Positions 36,777-44,149 of a stretch of 64,000 nucleotides of DNA are shown one piece after another. The stretch is taken from assembly GCF_009857535.1 (NCBI RefSeq), contig NZ_WWCS01000005.1, positions 248,001 to 312,000 of the forward strand, read 5' to 3'. Position numbers and translations under genes: made by a program. Position 1 is the first letter of the stretch, and each line of letters starts with the position of its first letter. The DNA is from Duganella margarita (lineage in GTDB: Bacteria > Pseudomonadota > Gammaproteobacteria > Burkholderiales > Burkholderiaceae_D). The notes under the pieces were generated by a model. That model was given only the letters and a program-made list of their open reading frames with translations. It had not been told where the DNA came from and did not search any database.

Positions 36777-36796
36777 ATTCCGGCAAGCGGCACCAG
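36777..36796 (+). repeat. attR: 20-bp direct repeat
   Basis: Exact copy of 29817-29836, the 3' end of tRNA-Thr including CCA. The rest of the tRNA is absent here, as expected for the distal junction of an element inserted in a tRNA 3' end. Confidence 0.92.
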
Positions 36797-36827
36797 AACA
36801 CAGCAGTAAAAAGTATTAAGAAGTCGA

Positions 36828-36866
36828 AAAACCCGCTCTCCTCATAGGAGAAGCGGGTTTTTTGTT
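36828..36866 (+). terminator. rho-independent terminator, probably the original tRNA-Thr terminator
   Basis: aacccgct-ctcc pairs with ggag-aagcgggtt across a tcata loop and ends in a T-run. It lies 32 bases after attR; before integration it would have stood 32 bases after the tRNA. Confidence 0.9.
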
Positions 36867-37007
36867 GTCTCTTTAAATCCGCCGGAGCACCATGAAATCC
36901 ACGACGAGTGAGGGACAAAATGGCGTCAGGTCCCTCGCTTGGAAGTTGGGTCCCTCAATCGGCGCCAGAGCGCTCCCGGGAGGCAGTCATATGGCCCTTA
37001 CCGAATA

Positions 37008-37688
37008 TTAGAATTCCACTTGCTCTTCGGGGAGGAACCAATCGAGGGGGCCTAGTGCGGAGCCGTCGCGAAGAACGCTGAATCCACTGTAGAAAAAATC
37101 TACTGGTTCGAAGCCTGAGATCTGCTGGACAAATGGCTCGCGAGCTCTTGCCATAGCGACGACTTGTTTCAGGATGCCCTCTTCTATTCCAAAGAAGGTC
37201 GCATTCGGGCGGTTCAGGCGGAGAAAATCCGGGCGCTCAAAACCCAGTTTTCCGTTCCTCTCGCGCCAAGCTGGCAAGTCGCCGCCAGAGGAAAAATAAC
37301 CTCCAACAAAACGGCGGCCGGCTAGCGGCCCTGCTATGACGCGCCAAGCGACCCCCACAACTCGAAGCTCATCCGGAAGAGGGACGCCATTAGCAAGCGC
37401 GTTGGCCAATACTGGCTGTGACAACTTTTCAGCAATGCTGCTGTAATGAGACGAAATCACTACGCGGCCGAGTGCCCCTAATTGGTCTGGTCCAGCAGCT
37501 CGCTCTCCTGGGCTTAGTGGATCTTCTGCCCAAATCCCAGACTGGAGCCGACTGCCACTCTCTTCGGTCGCAAAGCGTGTTGCTACAATATGCCCTTTCA
37601 CACTCAGTGGAGTGCCCAACGAGTCGAGAAAAGTAACGCGTCCGAACTGTGAGCGCCAGGTGGCAAACTCCTTGTTGTTGAAATTCAC
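37008..37688 (-). CDS. 226-residue hypothetical protein
   Basis: Soluble protein without signal peptide or membrane helix; beta-rich N-terminal half (RVTFLDSLGTPLSVKGHIVATRF) and an aromatic C terminus (GFEPVDFFYSGFSVLRDGSALGPLDWFLPEEQVEF). I do not recognise the family. It follows the 157-residue gene by 12 bases on the same strand, so the two form a pair. Lower GC than core genes; lies directly beside the integrated element but outside attR. Confidence 0.65.
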   Translation of the reverse strand: MNFNNKEFATWRSQFGRVTFLDSLGTPLSVKGHIVATRFATEESGSRLQSGIWAEDPLSPGERAAGPDQLGALGRVVISSHYSSIAEKLSQPVLANALANGVPLPDELRVVGVAWRVIAGPLAGRRFVGGYFSSGGDLPAWRERNGKLGFERPDFLRLNRPNATFFGIEEGILKQVVAMARAREPFVQQISGFEPVDFFYSGFSVLRDGSALGPLDWFLPEEQVEF

Positions 37689-37700
37689 TGCTGAATATCT

Positions 37701-38174
37701 TCATTTTGCCTCCGCCAAGAAGACCTGATCGACGCTCTCTGCGCAGAAATAGTCAGGCGTGTCTCCAGATGCAGCGCGTTCAAGTCGGAACGCTTTGAAT
37801 GCTCGATGTAGCTGGCGATTCAGCACATGCTCCATATGAGCAAAATAAGTAATGTTTAAGTGGTCGTGAAGAAACCAGCGACAGAATGCTTGACCAAGTT
37901 CACTGGACCGACTGCGCTTAATTGATGGGGAAATTCCCAAGCCGTGACCTTGCAACCTAAAGTCGGAAGATGGCAAAAGAAATCGGACATGCTCGAACTG
38001 CACTGGGTCGGGTTCTGGAGGCGCTGTTCCGAATGAGTCGAGGTAGTAATGATGGAAGAGATTCGCCAATCCGACTTTGATAGAATCTGCGGCCTGGTTT
38101 TTTGTCGGATCCCTCCGAAGTTTGTGTGGGACAACCGGATATTTATTTAGAGCAAGGGTGAGTGTTCGTTCCAT
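37701..38174 (-). CDS. 157-residue hypothetical protein
   Basis: First gene of a two-gene unit. Basic N-terminal part (VVPHKLRRDPTKNQAADSIK), then FHHYYLDSF and a His-containing helical region (CRWFLHDHLNITYFAHMEHVLNRQLHRAFKAF). No known motif. The 440-base upstream gap would hold its promoter. Unknown function; the compact two-gene setting in an accessory region is also seen for defence or toxin-antitoxin pairs, but nothing in the sequence confirms that. Confidence 0.6.
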   Translation of the reverse strand: MERTLTLALNKYPVVPHKLRRDPTKNQAADSIKVGLANLFHHYYLDSFGTAPPEPDPVQFEHVRFLLPSSDFRLQGHGLGISPSIKRSRSSELGQAFCRWFLHDHLNITYFAHMEHVLNRQLHRAFKAFRLERAASGDTPDYFCAESVDQVFLAEAK

Positions 38175-38614
38175 TGGATTTAAGCGAGTTGTTGTTAACC
38201 GAATTCTGTCTTCGAAGCGTTCTGTCTTTAAAGTGCGTCAATTTGTAATGACGAGAGTGATGCCTAACGTTAGCTAAGTTACGAGGTTCGAATGTGGATA
38301 GGTCTGAAAAACGTACTTCTCGAAGTAAACAGAAAATTGCCCTACTGCACTAAATTATCATGCATCTAGTCCATCGAGCCTCCTGAACTCGGGCGGAAGT
38401 GAGGTTTTATTTAGGCACAGCGCGCGAGCGGTCGCATCGAATCGGTAATTCTGGCAAAGGCATCACCCGATACATGCCTAGTTTGACTTAGCAGTTTAAA
38501 AATTAATCCTTCCAGGTTTCGGTTAAAAACGGGTTCATGCTCCTATTTTATACACCCTTTATGACGCCTCGGTGTTAATATTTAGACATTATTAAATACC
38601 CCTTTCCTTGCAAA
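38175..38614. other. 440-base AT-rich gap
   Basis: Divergent spacer between the unknown gene pair and the NYN gene. Markedly AT-rich toward its right end (ttaaaaattaatcc, ttaatatttagacattatta). I see no RNA gene, repeat or terminator. Confidence 0.5.
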
Positions 38615-39358
38615 ATGGCACAAACTCAGAATTCCAAGCTGGCTGTACTGATCGACGCCGATAATGCCCAGGCCAGCATTATCAAAGAGCTTCTGGCGGA
38701 GGTTTCTTCGCACGGGGTTGCAACCGTTAAGCGGGCGTATGGCGACTGGACAACATCCAATCTCAAAGGGTGGAAGGAAACGCTGCACAAGATGGCTATT
38801 CAACCCATCCAGCAATTCAGCTACACCACGGGCAAGAATTCTACCGACTCGTCCTTAATCATCGACGCAATGGATCTGCTCCACTCCGGCACGGTCGATG
38901 GATTTTGTCTGGTATCGTCCGATAGCGATTTCACCCGGCTTGCCACACGCATTCGCGAAGCTGGTTTGCTCGTATATGGTTTTGGCGAAAAGAAAACGCC
39001 TGAACGTTTCGTTGTGGCATGTGACAAGTTCGTATACACGGAAATTCTGAGAGTTGCTTCGCCCTTAGCAGGTGAGTCAAAATCTTCAATTGCGACGACT
39101 CCTAATCCCGTCATCGAATCAATGACCGGACTAGAAGACTTGTTCCGGAAAGCAATTCTGGCGGTAGCGCGCGATGATGGATTTGCTCCTCTTGGCCCCG
39201 TCGGGAACCTGATGTTAAAAATGGACCCGTCGTTCGACCCCCGTAATTATGGCAGCCAGAAGCTCGGTGAGCTGGTCAGAAAACAGCCATACATCGAAGT
39301 CAAAGAAGTGCTGAGCGAGAAGTCTACCGCACACCATTTATCTATCCGCCTCAAATAA
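38615..39358 (+). CDS. NYN-domain (LabA/PIN-like) protein with C-terminal OST-HTH/LOTUS-type domain
   Basis: 247-residue protein of the NYN family, PIN-fold putative ribonucleases. Acidic metal ligands are in VLIDADN (Asp14, Asp16) and in CLVSSDSDFTRLATRIRE (about residues 106-120). The C-terminal region (about 165-247: GLEDLFRKAILAVARDDGFAPLGPVGNLMLKMDPSFDPRNYGSQKLGELVRKQPYIEV) fits the OST-HTH/LOTUS RNA-binding fold that often accompanies NYN. It probably cleaves or binds RNA; targets unknown. It stands alone, with AT-rich sequence upstream. Confidence 0.88.
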   Translation: MAQTQNSKLAVLIDADNAQASIIKELLAEVSSHGVATVKRAYGDWTTSNLKGWKETLHKMAIQPIQQFSYTTGKNSTDSSLIIDAMDLLHSGTVDGFCLVSSDSDFTRLATRIREAGLLVYGFGEKKTPERFVVACDKFVYTEILRVASPLAGESKSSIATTPNPVIESMTGLEDLFRKAILAVARDDGFAPLGPVGNLMLKMDPSFDPRNYGSQKLGELVRKQPYIEVKEVLSEKSTAHHLSIRLK

Positions 39359-39471
39359 AAGACCGGGCCGACGTTGCGGAAGGTTTGAATTGAGCCTGGC
39401 TCTTGCGCATGCGCAAAGACGGTAATTGCAACAGGTTAATAATTAGCGCTTCATCTTGCCGGAGATTTAGG

Positions 39472-40032
39472 ATGAGGCGTTACACAATCACGCTCGGCGC
39501 AGCAACCTCTGCGGGCGGTAAAGTCATCTCTGCCAGCAGTGCTGGCAGCATCAATGGCTTGCCGATTGCGCTGGAAAATGACACGATCTTCTGCCCCGCT
39601 TGCAAGTCTAAAGGGAAGATCGTATGCGTCGGGCCACGCATTCCAGAAACCTGGAATGGAAAACAGGTCGCACTTGAGAATGACTTGTGTATGTGTGCTT
39701 GCCCGTCGCCTCCAAAATTAGTTCCCAATCAAACCTTGCGGAGTCAAGTGCTTGAGGATTCCTCGGTGTCAGCAGGCGCAGCCCCCGTGAGCGATTTTTC
39801 TTCTCGCCGGAATGATAACGCGGTAGAGGACGAGATTATTGAGCAGTTTTTCTCTATCGTTGATGAACTTGATCAGCCAGTGGACGGTTTTCGCTATGAC
39901 CTATACCAGGATGGTGCGATTCACAGGAAGGCTGCCAGCTATCTGAATGGTAATACGGAGAAAATTTACGGGGATGGCAATCTGAAGTTAGTAACTTGGT
40001 TCAATGCGGACGGAGCCAGTCGTCATGGGTGA
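39472..40032 (+). CDS. PAAR-domain protein with C-terminal extension (type VI secretion)
   Basis: 186-residue protein. Residues 1-85 form a PAAR-like spike tip (TLGAATSAGGKVISASS, IFCPACKSKGKIVCVGPRI, LCMCACPSPPKL; the Cys and His/Pro pattern binds a metal at the spike end). Residues 90-186 are an acidic extension ending in a repeat-like IVDELDQPVDGFRYDLYQDG, typical of adaptor regions that hold an effector. GGAGA precedes the ATG. It overlaps the next gene by 8 bases. No VgrG, Hcp or other secretion-system gene is in the window, so this is an orphan cargo module. Confidence 0.82.
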   Translation: MRRYTITLGAATSAGGKVISASSAGSINGLPIALENDTIFCPACKSKGKIVCVGPRIPETWNGKQVALENDLCMCACPSPPKLVPNQTLRSQVLEDSSVSAGAAPVSDFSSRRNDNAVEDEIIEQFFSIVDELDQPVDGFRYDLYQDGAIHRKAASYLNGNTEKIYGDGNLKLVTWFNADGASRHG

Positions 40033-40666
40033 CAAGAACGCGAAGGGAACGCTGGCATTGCGTTCTGAGACAAGGCAGCTTGCTGCGATCGCTTATGGTG
40101 AGTCGTCACCCAAGGATGACCAAGACGAAATGTTTGCATTGGCCAGCGTCCTTGTGAGGCAGCGAGACGCACGTGGATACAAAGATATTATGAGTTTTGC
40201 GAGAAAGGAAAAGACGTTTGCCTTTGCCGTGAGCGATGGCAACCGCCGCTATGCAGATATGATGAAAGCGTCGGAAAAGGATATCGAACTGCATCCTGGA
40301 ATGAAGATGGCAATCTTGGCCGCAACCAATGCGCTCGAGGGCGGGGAAGACAAGTCTAATGGCGCATATTTTTGGGATGGCGCTGATATCAAAGCGAACT
40401 ACAAGCATCACTTCAAGGTCAGGCGGGGAATCAAGTTTACGGATCCATCGCATAACATCTACGGGATCCAGGAATCAACCAAGGTTGTAATCAAATACAA
40501 GACCACCAAAGTCAAGAACACCAGCACGGGCAAGGTCTCAATGACGCGTGTGGAGGTCGGTCGATACGATCAACAGTACGACTCGACAGCAGCGTACGGG
40601 GGAACCATTTTCTGGAAGTTCAATCCACAGTTCCTGGAAGTTACGCATGGATGGGAGTACAAATGA
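40025..40666 (+). CDS. putative type VI effector, cell-wall-hydrolase-like
   Basis: 213-residue protein overlapping the PAAR gene. The N-terminal half resembles SleB-like/lysozyme-like hydrolases: LAAIAYGESS with candidate catalytic Glu26, then DEMFALASVLVRQRDARGYKD and AILAATNALEGGEDKSNGAYFWDGAD. The C-terminal part is a Lys/Thr-rich beta region. A peptidoglycan target and delivery on the PAAR tip are inferred from this similarity and from the overlap; two secreted proteins follow, as expected for periplasmic immunity. No signal peptide, consistent with injection rather than Sec export. Confidence 0.62.
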   Translation: MGDKNAKGTLALRSETRQLAAIAYGESSPKDDQDEMFALASVLVRQRDARGYKDIMSFARKEKTFAFAVSDGNRRYADMMKASEKDIELHPGMKMAILAATNALEGGEDKSNGAYFWDGADIKANYKHHFKVRRGIKFTDPSHNIYGIQESTKVVIKYKTTKVKNTSTGKVSMTRVEVGRYDQQYDSTAAYGGTIFWKFNPQFLEVTHGWEYK

Positions 40667-41196
40667 TGCGCAGCGCTTTTTTACTCATGTTGAGCCTGAT
40701 TTCGCTGGATGCCCAAGCTGCTGCTGAGCCTTCCAAAGCAGCGATTCGTGCCTGTTTATCCGCACGATCCATTTCATCGTCCGTTACATGGAGCGCTCTA
40801 CCGACTGAAGAAATTAACTCGCAGGATGACTATGAGGATGGATTCAACGCAACCTACTATCTTAACGTGAAAGGGAAAGATGTCGGTTATGCGGAGAAGG
40901 GAGTGCAAAAGGGCATTCTCTTCGACCACAAGATATATCCGGTCGACTCGGCTCGAACGCTCTCCGGATTTGCAACACGTCCCACGGAGTTAAACCCATA
41001 TTTAGCAGAGTGGGGCATGGTGAAGGATGGCCGCAGAAAATTTGTTTGTGTAAGTTTTCCATTTGGCGCACTGGGACAGGGCGGCAGTTTTCAAAAAATT
41101 AGAAGTGCCTATTTGCTGTCGCTCACCGGCTCAAAAAATGCTCGAATCCTCTATTCCGCGACTGGCAATATTGATGTGGTCATGCGGCCAAAATAG
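40663..41196 (+). CDS. secreted protein, candidate immunity protein
   Basis: 177-residue protein with a Sec signal peptide (MMRSAFLLMLSLISLDAQA, cleavage near residue 20). The ATG overlaps the effector stop as ATGA, with GGGAG upstream. Mature part contains two Cys and a FVCVSFPFGALGQGG strand. Periplasmic location and coupling to a hydrolase-like effector suggest immunity; family not recognised. Confidence 0.62.
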   Translation: MMRSAFLLMLSLISLDAQAAAEPSKAAIRACLSARSISSSVTWSALPTEEINSQDDYEDGFNATYYLNVKGKDVGYAEKGVQKGILFDHKIYPVDSARTLSGFATRPTELNPYLAEWGMVKDGRRKFVCVSFPFGALGQGGSFQKIRSAYLLSLTGSKNARILYSATGNIDVVMRPK

Positions 41197-41268
41197 ATTG
41201 CTTAGGTAGTCTAGCTAACCAGATGGTGCGGTGTTGAGATCTACCAGTTCGGAAGACGGAAGTCTAAG

Positions 41269-41577
41269 ATGAAGACATTACTGGTTGCAGCGTTTTTGTT
41301 ATTGGGTAACTTGAATATGGCCCATGGGGCGTCTGCCGTTCCCAAGGACGTTAGCAGCTTCATTTCGAAAAGGGATGGCTGCGATCACTTTCGTGGCGAA
41401 CTTCCTGATCCATCGGAGAAGAAACGTATGAAGGAAGTCATCCGCAAAATCAACACCCTGTGTAAGGGCACCGATGAGGCGCTGGCTGCGTTAAAGAAAA
41501 AATACGCGAATAACGCGAAGGTGATGTCTTTGCTTAATGAGTACGAAGAAGAGATCGAAGGCCATCCAGTGCAGTAG
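41269..41577 (+). CDS. small secreted protein, second candidate immunity protein
   Basis: 102-residue protein with signal peptide (MKTLLVAAFLLLGNLNMAHG) and a conserved-looking core FISKRDGCDHFRGELPDPSEKKRMKEVIRKINTLCKGTD with two Cys likely in a disulphide. Helical and charged. Similar small periplasmic proteins are widespread in proteobacteria without known role. It follows the previous gene by 72 bases and ends only 7 bases from the convergent NarL-type gene. Confidence 0.65.
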   Translation: MKTLLVAAFLLLGNLNMAHGASAVPKDVSSFISKRDGCDHFRGELPDPSEKKRMKEVIRKINTLCKGTDEALAALKKKYANNAKVMSLLNEYEEEIEGHPVQ

Positions 41578-41584
41578 CTACGCG

Positions 41585-42217
41585 CTACACCCGCAACATT
41601 CCCCGCTGCAGCGCAATGGTCACCGCATGCGTGCGGTCGTGGGCCTTGGTTTTCGCCAGGATGGTTTTGACGTGGGTCTTGATGGTCTCTTCGCTCAAGC
41701 CCATCAGCTCGCCGATTTTGCGGTTGGTGTTGCCGGCGGCGACGTAGCGCAATACCTCCAGCTCGCGCTGGGAGAGCAGCTCGCTGTCGCAGTAGTGGCC
41801 CAGCTCCAGCGCGACGTCGAGCGAGATATGCTTGAAGCCGTTGGCGATGTTGCTGATCGCCTCCACCAGCTCTTTGCGGATGCCGTGTTTCAGCATGTAG
41901 CCTGCGGCGCCGGCGGCCAGCACTTCGCGTGCCAGCACGTCTCCCTGGTAGGCGGTCAGCGCCAGAATGCGGGCAGCACTGTCGATGCGGCGGATGGCCT
42001 TGATCGCTTCGATGCCGCCCATCAGCGGCATTTTCAAATCGAGTACCGTGATGTCCGGGCGTAATTGCTCAAACAGCACCACCGCCATTTCCGCATTGTT
42101 CGCCTCGCCCACGACGTCGATCGCTTCCATGGTCGAGAGCACTGACACGATGCCTTCACGAAGAATTTCATGGTCATCGGCGATCAGGACCCGGACAGGT
42201 TTCGTTGAGGTTTTCAT
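41585..42217 (-). CDS. NarL/FixJ-family response regulator
   Basis: 210-residue two-component regulator. Receiver domain with acidic pocket Asp14-Asp15, phosphoacceptor Asp60 in VLDLKMP, Thr in LALTAYQ and Lys in MLKHG; LuxR-type helix-turn-helix at about 145-205 (LSQRELEVLRYVAAGNTNRKIGELMGLSEETIKTHVKTIL). The start at 42217 gives the typical MKTSTKPVRVLIADDHE; an ATG at 42256 would add 13 residues. No partner kinase is adjacent. The divergent AraC gene shares the upstream region. Confidence 0.92.
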   Translation of the reverse strand: MKTSTKPVRVLIADDHEILREGIVSVLSTMEAIDVVGEANNAEMAVVLFEQLRPDITVLDLKMPLMGGIEAIKAIRRIDSAARILALTAYQGDVLAREVLAAGAAGYMLKHGIRKELVEAISNIANGFKHISLDVALELGHYCDSELLSQRELEVLRYVAAGNTNRKIGELMGLSEETIKTHVKTILAKTKAHDRTHAVTIALQRGMLRV

Positions 42218-42398
42218 TGTCGGCTCAGTCAAGTATGTGTCAGTTGGCGCCGTCATATCTTACGATTCGGCCGCAATCGCTGCCAAGCTCTGCTGCGGTT
42301 TCGGCGCGATTCGCAGCGCGATCCTTCCAGTTATGCGGATTTTGTTCAAGCGCCGTCAAAACTTGCTAAGATGATTAATTCGCACATTGGAAAGAGTC

Positions 42399-43304
42399 AT
42401 GGAACGGGCATACGGCGAAACAATGGGCGACTACTTTGCCGAGCAGCAGGCAGCTCTGCAAATCCGCTCGGCCGCGCTGGATCATCATGTGGCGGTGACG
42501 CACATGCGCTACGACGGCGCGGGAACCGGCTTCACCGATCCGGTGCCGCCGCAGCCCGCGCTGCTGATGGCGGTGCAGTTGAAGCCGCTGCTCAAGCACA
42601 ATCTGTGGGTGGACGGCAAGGACATGCGGGTCAAGCCGTATCCGGCCGGCGCCCTGACGATGATGGATCTGCAGGCTTCGCCCATGGCCAATCTGGCCAG
42701 CAGCTACAACTGCGTGCAGCTGTATTTCGCCCGCGGCGCCCTGGACGCGCTGTCGGAGGCGGAGGGCGTCGCCAGGTTTGGCGAAATCCCGCTGATCAAC
42801 GGCGGTGAAGACACCATCCTGGCGCATCTGGCGCAAATGGCCGTGTTCGCCGTCTCCCACGTTGGGCCGGCCACGCCGCTGTTTCTGGAAACGATGGCGC
42901 TGTCGGTCCATCGCCATCTGCTGAAACAATATTTTGGCCGCGCGCCGGCCTCGACGGCCGTGCGCGGCGGACTGGCGGGATGGCAGGAGCGCCGGGTGAA
43001 GGAGTACATCGAGGCCCATCTGCACGCGGGGATCGGGTTGCTGGCGCTGGCCGAGCAAGCCCAGCTGTCGCCGAGCCAGTTTGGGCGCGCCTTCAAGGCC
43101 AGCGTCGGCATCACGCCGCATCAGTGGATCATCAGCCGCCGGCTGGCCCGGGCCCGGGCGCTGATCGCGCAGCCGCATTTGTCGCTGGCGGAGGTGGCGC
43201 GTCTGTGCGGCTTTGCCGACCCAAGCCACCTGGCGCGGGAGTTCCGCAAAAGCGAGGGCGTGAGCGCCAGCGCGTGGCGCAAGGCGTTCGCCATCAACGG
43301 CTGA
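42399..43304 (+). CDS. AraC-family transcriptional regulator
   Basis: 301-residue regulator. An N-terminal ligand-binding region (about 1-190) is followed by the two AraC helix-turn-helix motifs (about 195-295: LALAEQAQLSPSQFGRAFKASVGITPHQWIISRRLARARALI and SLAEVARLCGFADPSHLAREFRKSEGVSASAWR). The ATG at 42399 has GGAAAGAG upstream. The enzyme-like gene 245 bases downstream on the same strand is a possible target. Ligand unknown. Confidence 0.9.
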   Translation: MERAYGETMGDYFAEQQAALQIRSAALDHHVAVTHMRYDGAGTGFTDPVPPQPALLMAVQLKPLLKHNLWVDGKDMRVKPYPAGALTMMDLQASPMANLASSYNCVQLYFARGALDALSEAEGVARFGEIPLINGGEDTILAHLAQMAVFAVSHVGPATPLFLETMALSVHRHLLKQYFGRAPASTAVRGGLAGWQERRVKEYIEAHLHAGIGLLALAEQAQLSPSQFGRAFKASVGITPHQWIISRRLARARALIAQPHLSLAEVARLCGFADPSHLAREFRKSEGVSASAWRKAFAING

Positions 43305-43549
43305 CCGCATGTTCGGCTCTGCCGGTCGGCTGGCGGTGTCGCCATAGGCGGTGGCTTGTCCTACCGAGCGGCCACAGTGGAGGGCACTGGCCTACCCAAC
43401 TCAGGGATGCCGCGCTTTTCGCATGGCATATGTGTCCGCACTTCCTTTGCGATTGTCGTGAAAATTTGTCGCCTGCGATGATGATGTCTCCAGCCAACCT
43501 GCTCGAACTTTCCAAGCGTTTCGATGCATTTCATCTCAGGAGAATTATC

Positions 43550-44092
43550 ATGACTGTTATCCGTACCGACCTGGTGTTGTCGCAATCCGCCTTCAGCCAC
43601 ATCGTCGACGTGCCGTTTGAACAAATCGATATCGCCAAGTGGCTGTTCGCCTTGCCCGATGCGGAATACCAGCGCTGCGCGCCGCCCGACCACATCGCCG
43701 CCGGCGCCACCTTCACCGATGACGGCCGCCGCATGTCCATCAACGTGGAGATGATCGGCACCGGCCTGGTGGTGCAGCACTACGTCGGCGACATCACCGA
43801 AGCGGCGCATTGCCGCATGGTCTCCACCTCCGACGTCTTCACGCCCAACGGCCGCACCAAGGTGCAGGTGATCTGGGATCTGAGCGCGAAGAAAATCGAC
43901 GACAACCGTACCGAGTACACCAACAGCGTGGTGTCGCATCCGACCGAAGAGTTCCTCGACTTCATCAAGGCACATGGCATCTCGTGGGAGCAGGCGTGCG
44001 CCGACCGCCAGGCCTCGTCGGGCGACCACAATCGCCGCGAGACGCCGCTGTTTGCTGAAAGCATCGCCCGCGCGGCGCGTGCCAACGGCTGA
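43550..44092 (+). CDS. conserved protein of unknown function, SRPBCC-like
   Basis: 180-residue soluble protein. AGGAGA stands 7 bases before the ATG. Sequence features FEQIDIAKWLFALPDAEYQRCAPPDHIAAGATFTDDGRRMSINVEMIGTGLVVQHYVGDI and NRTEYTNSVVSHPTEEFLDFI suggest an SRPBCC/START-type ligand-binding fold, though this is only an impression from strand pattern. No signal peptide. It lies downstream of the AraC regulator with a 245-base gap holding no other gene. Confidence 0.7.
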   Translation: MTVIRTDLVLSQSAFSHIVDVPFEQIDIAKWLFALPDAEYQRCAPPDHIAAGATFTDDGRRMSINVEMIGTGLVVQHYVGDITEAAHCRMVSTSDVFTPNGRTKVQVIWDLSAKKIDDNRTEYTNSVVSHPTEEFLDFIKAHGISWEQACADRQASSGDHNRRETPLFAESIARAARANG

Positions 44093-44149
44093 TTGTGGCG
44101 GTTGCGGATTCCGCATCAGCCGCCATGGCCGAGCGGGACGCTTGGCAGC

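Larger units (their letters stand above)
29837..36796 (+). mobile_element. 7.0-kb integrative element in tRNA-Thr
   Basis: Bounded by identical 20-bp repeats, the left one being the tRNA 3' end. It carries, left to right: tyrosine integrase, a 70-residue protein, a membrane-anchored protein, a serine recombinase with an upstream repeat array, an 86-residue protein, a ParB-like protein and five small-to-medium unknown genes, all on the plus strand. Base composition and codon use are visibly less GC-biased than in the flanks. I see no capsid, terminase, Zot, rolling-circle or other replication protein, relaxase, toxin or antibiotic resistance gene. It could be a phage satellite, an integrated small plasmid or an uncharacterised mobilisable island. 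The bounds are well supported; the class is not. Confidence 0.88.
36646..37007. other. 362-base right junction of the element
   Basis: Contains, in order, paired putative integrase arm sites (36690, 36702), attR (36777-36796), a terminator (36828-36866) and, beyond the element, ggtccctc twice 20 bases apart (36929, 36949) with an inverted gagggac at 36910. No gene is visible. Confidence 0.7.

Noticed and set aside
29837..36796. Idea that the island is an integrated filamentous phage, because of its 7-kb size
   Set aside because: No Zot/pI ATPase, no rolling-circle initiator, no single-strand binding protein and no coat-protein-like signal peptide plus helix series.
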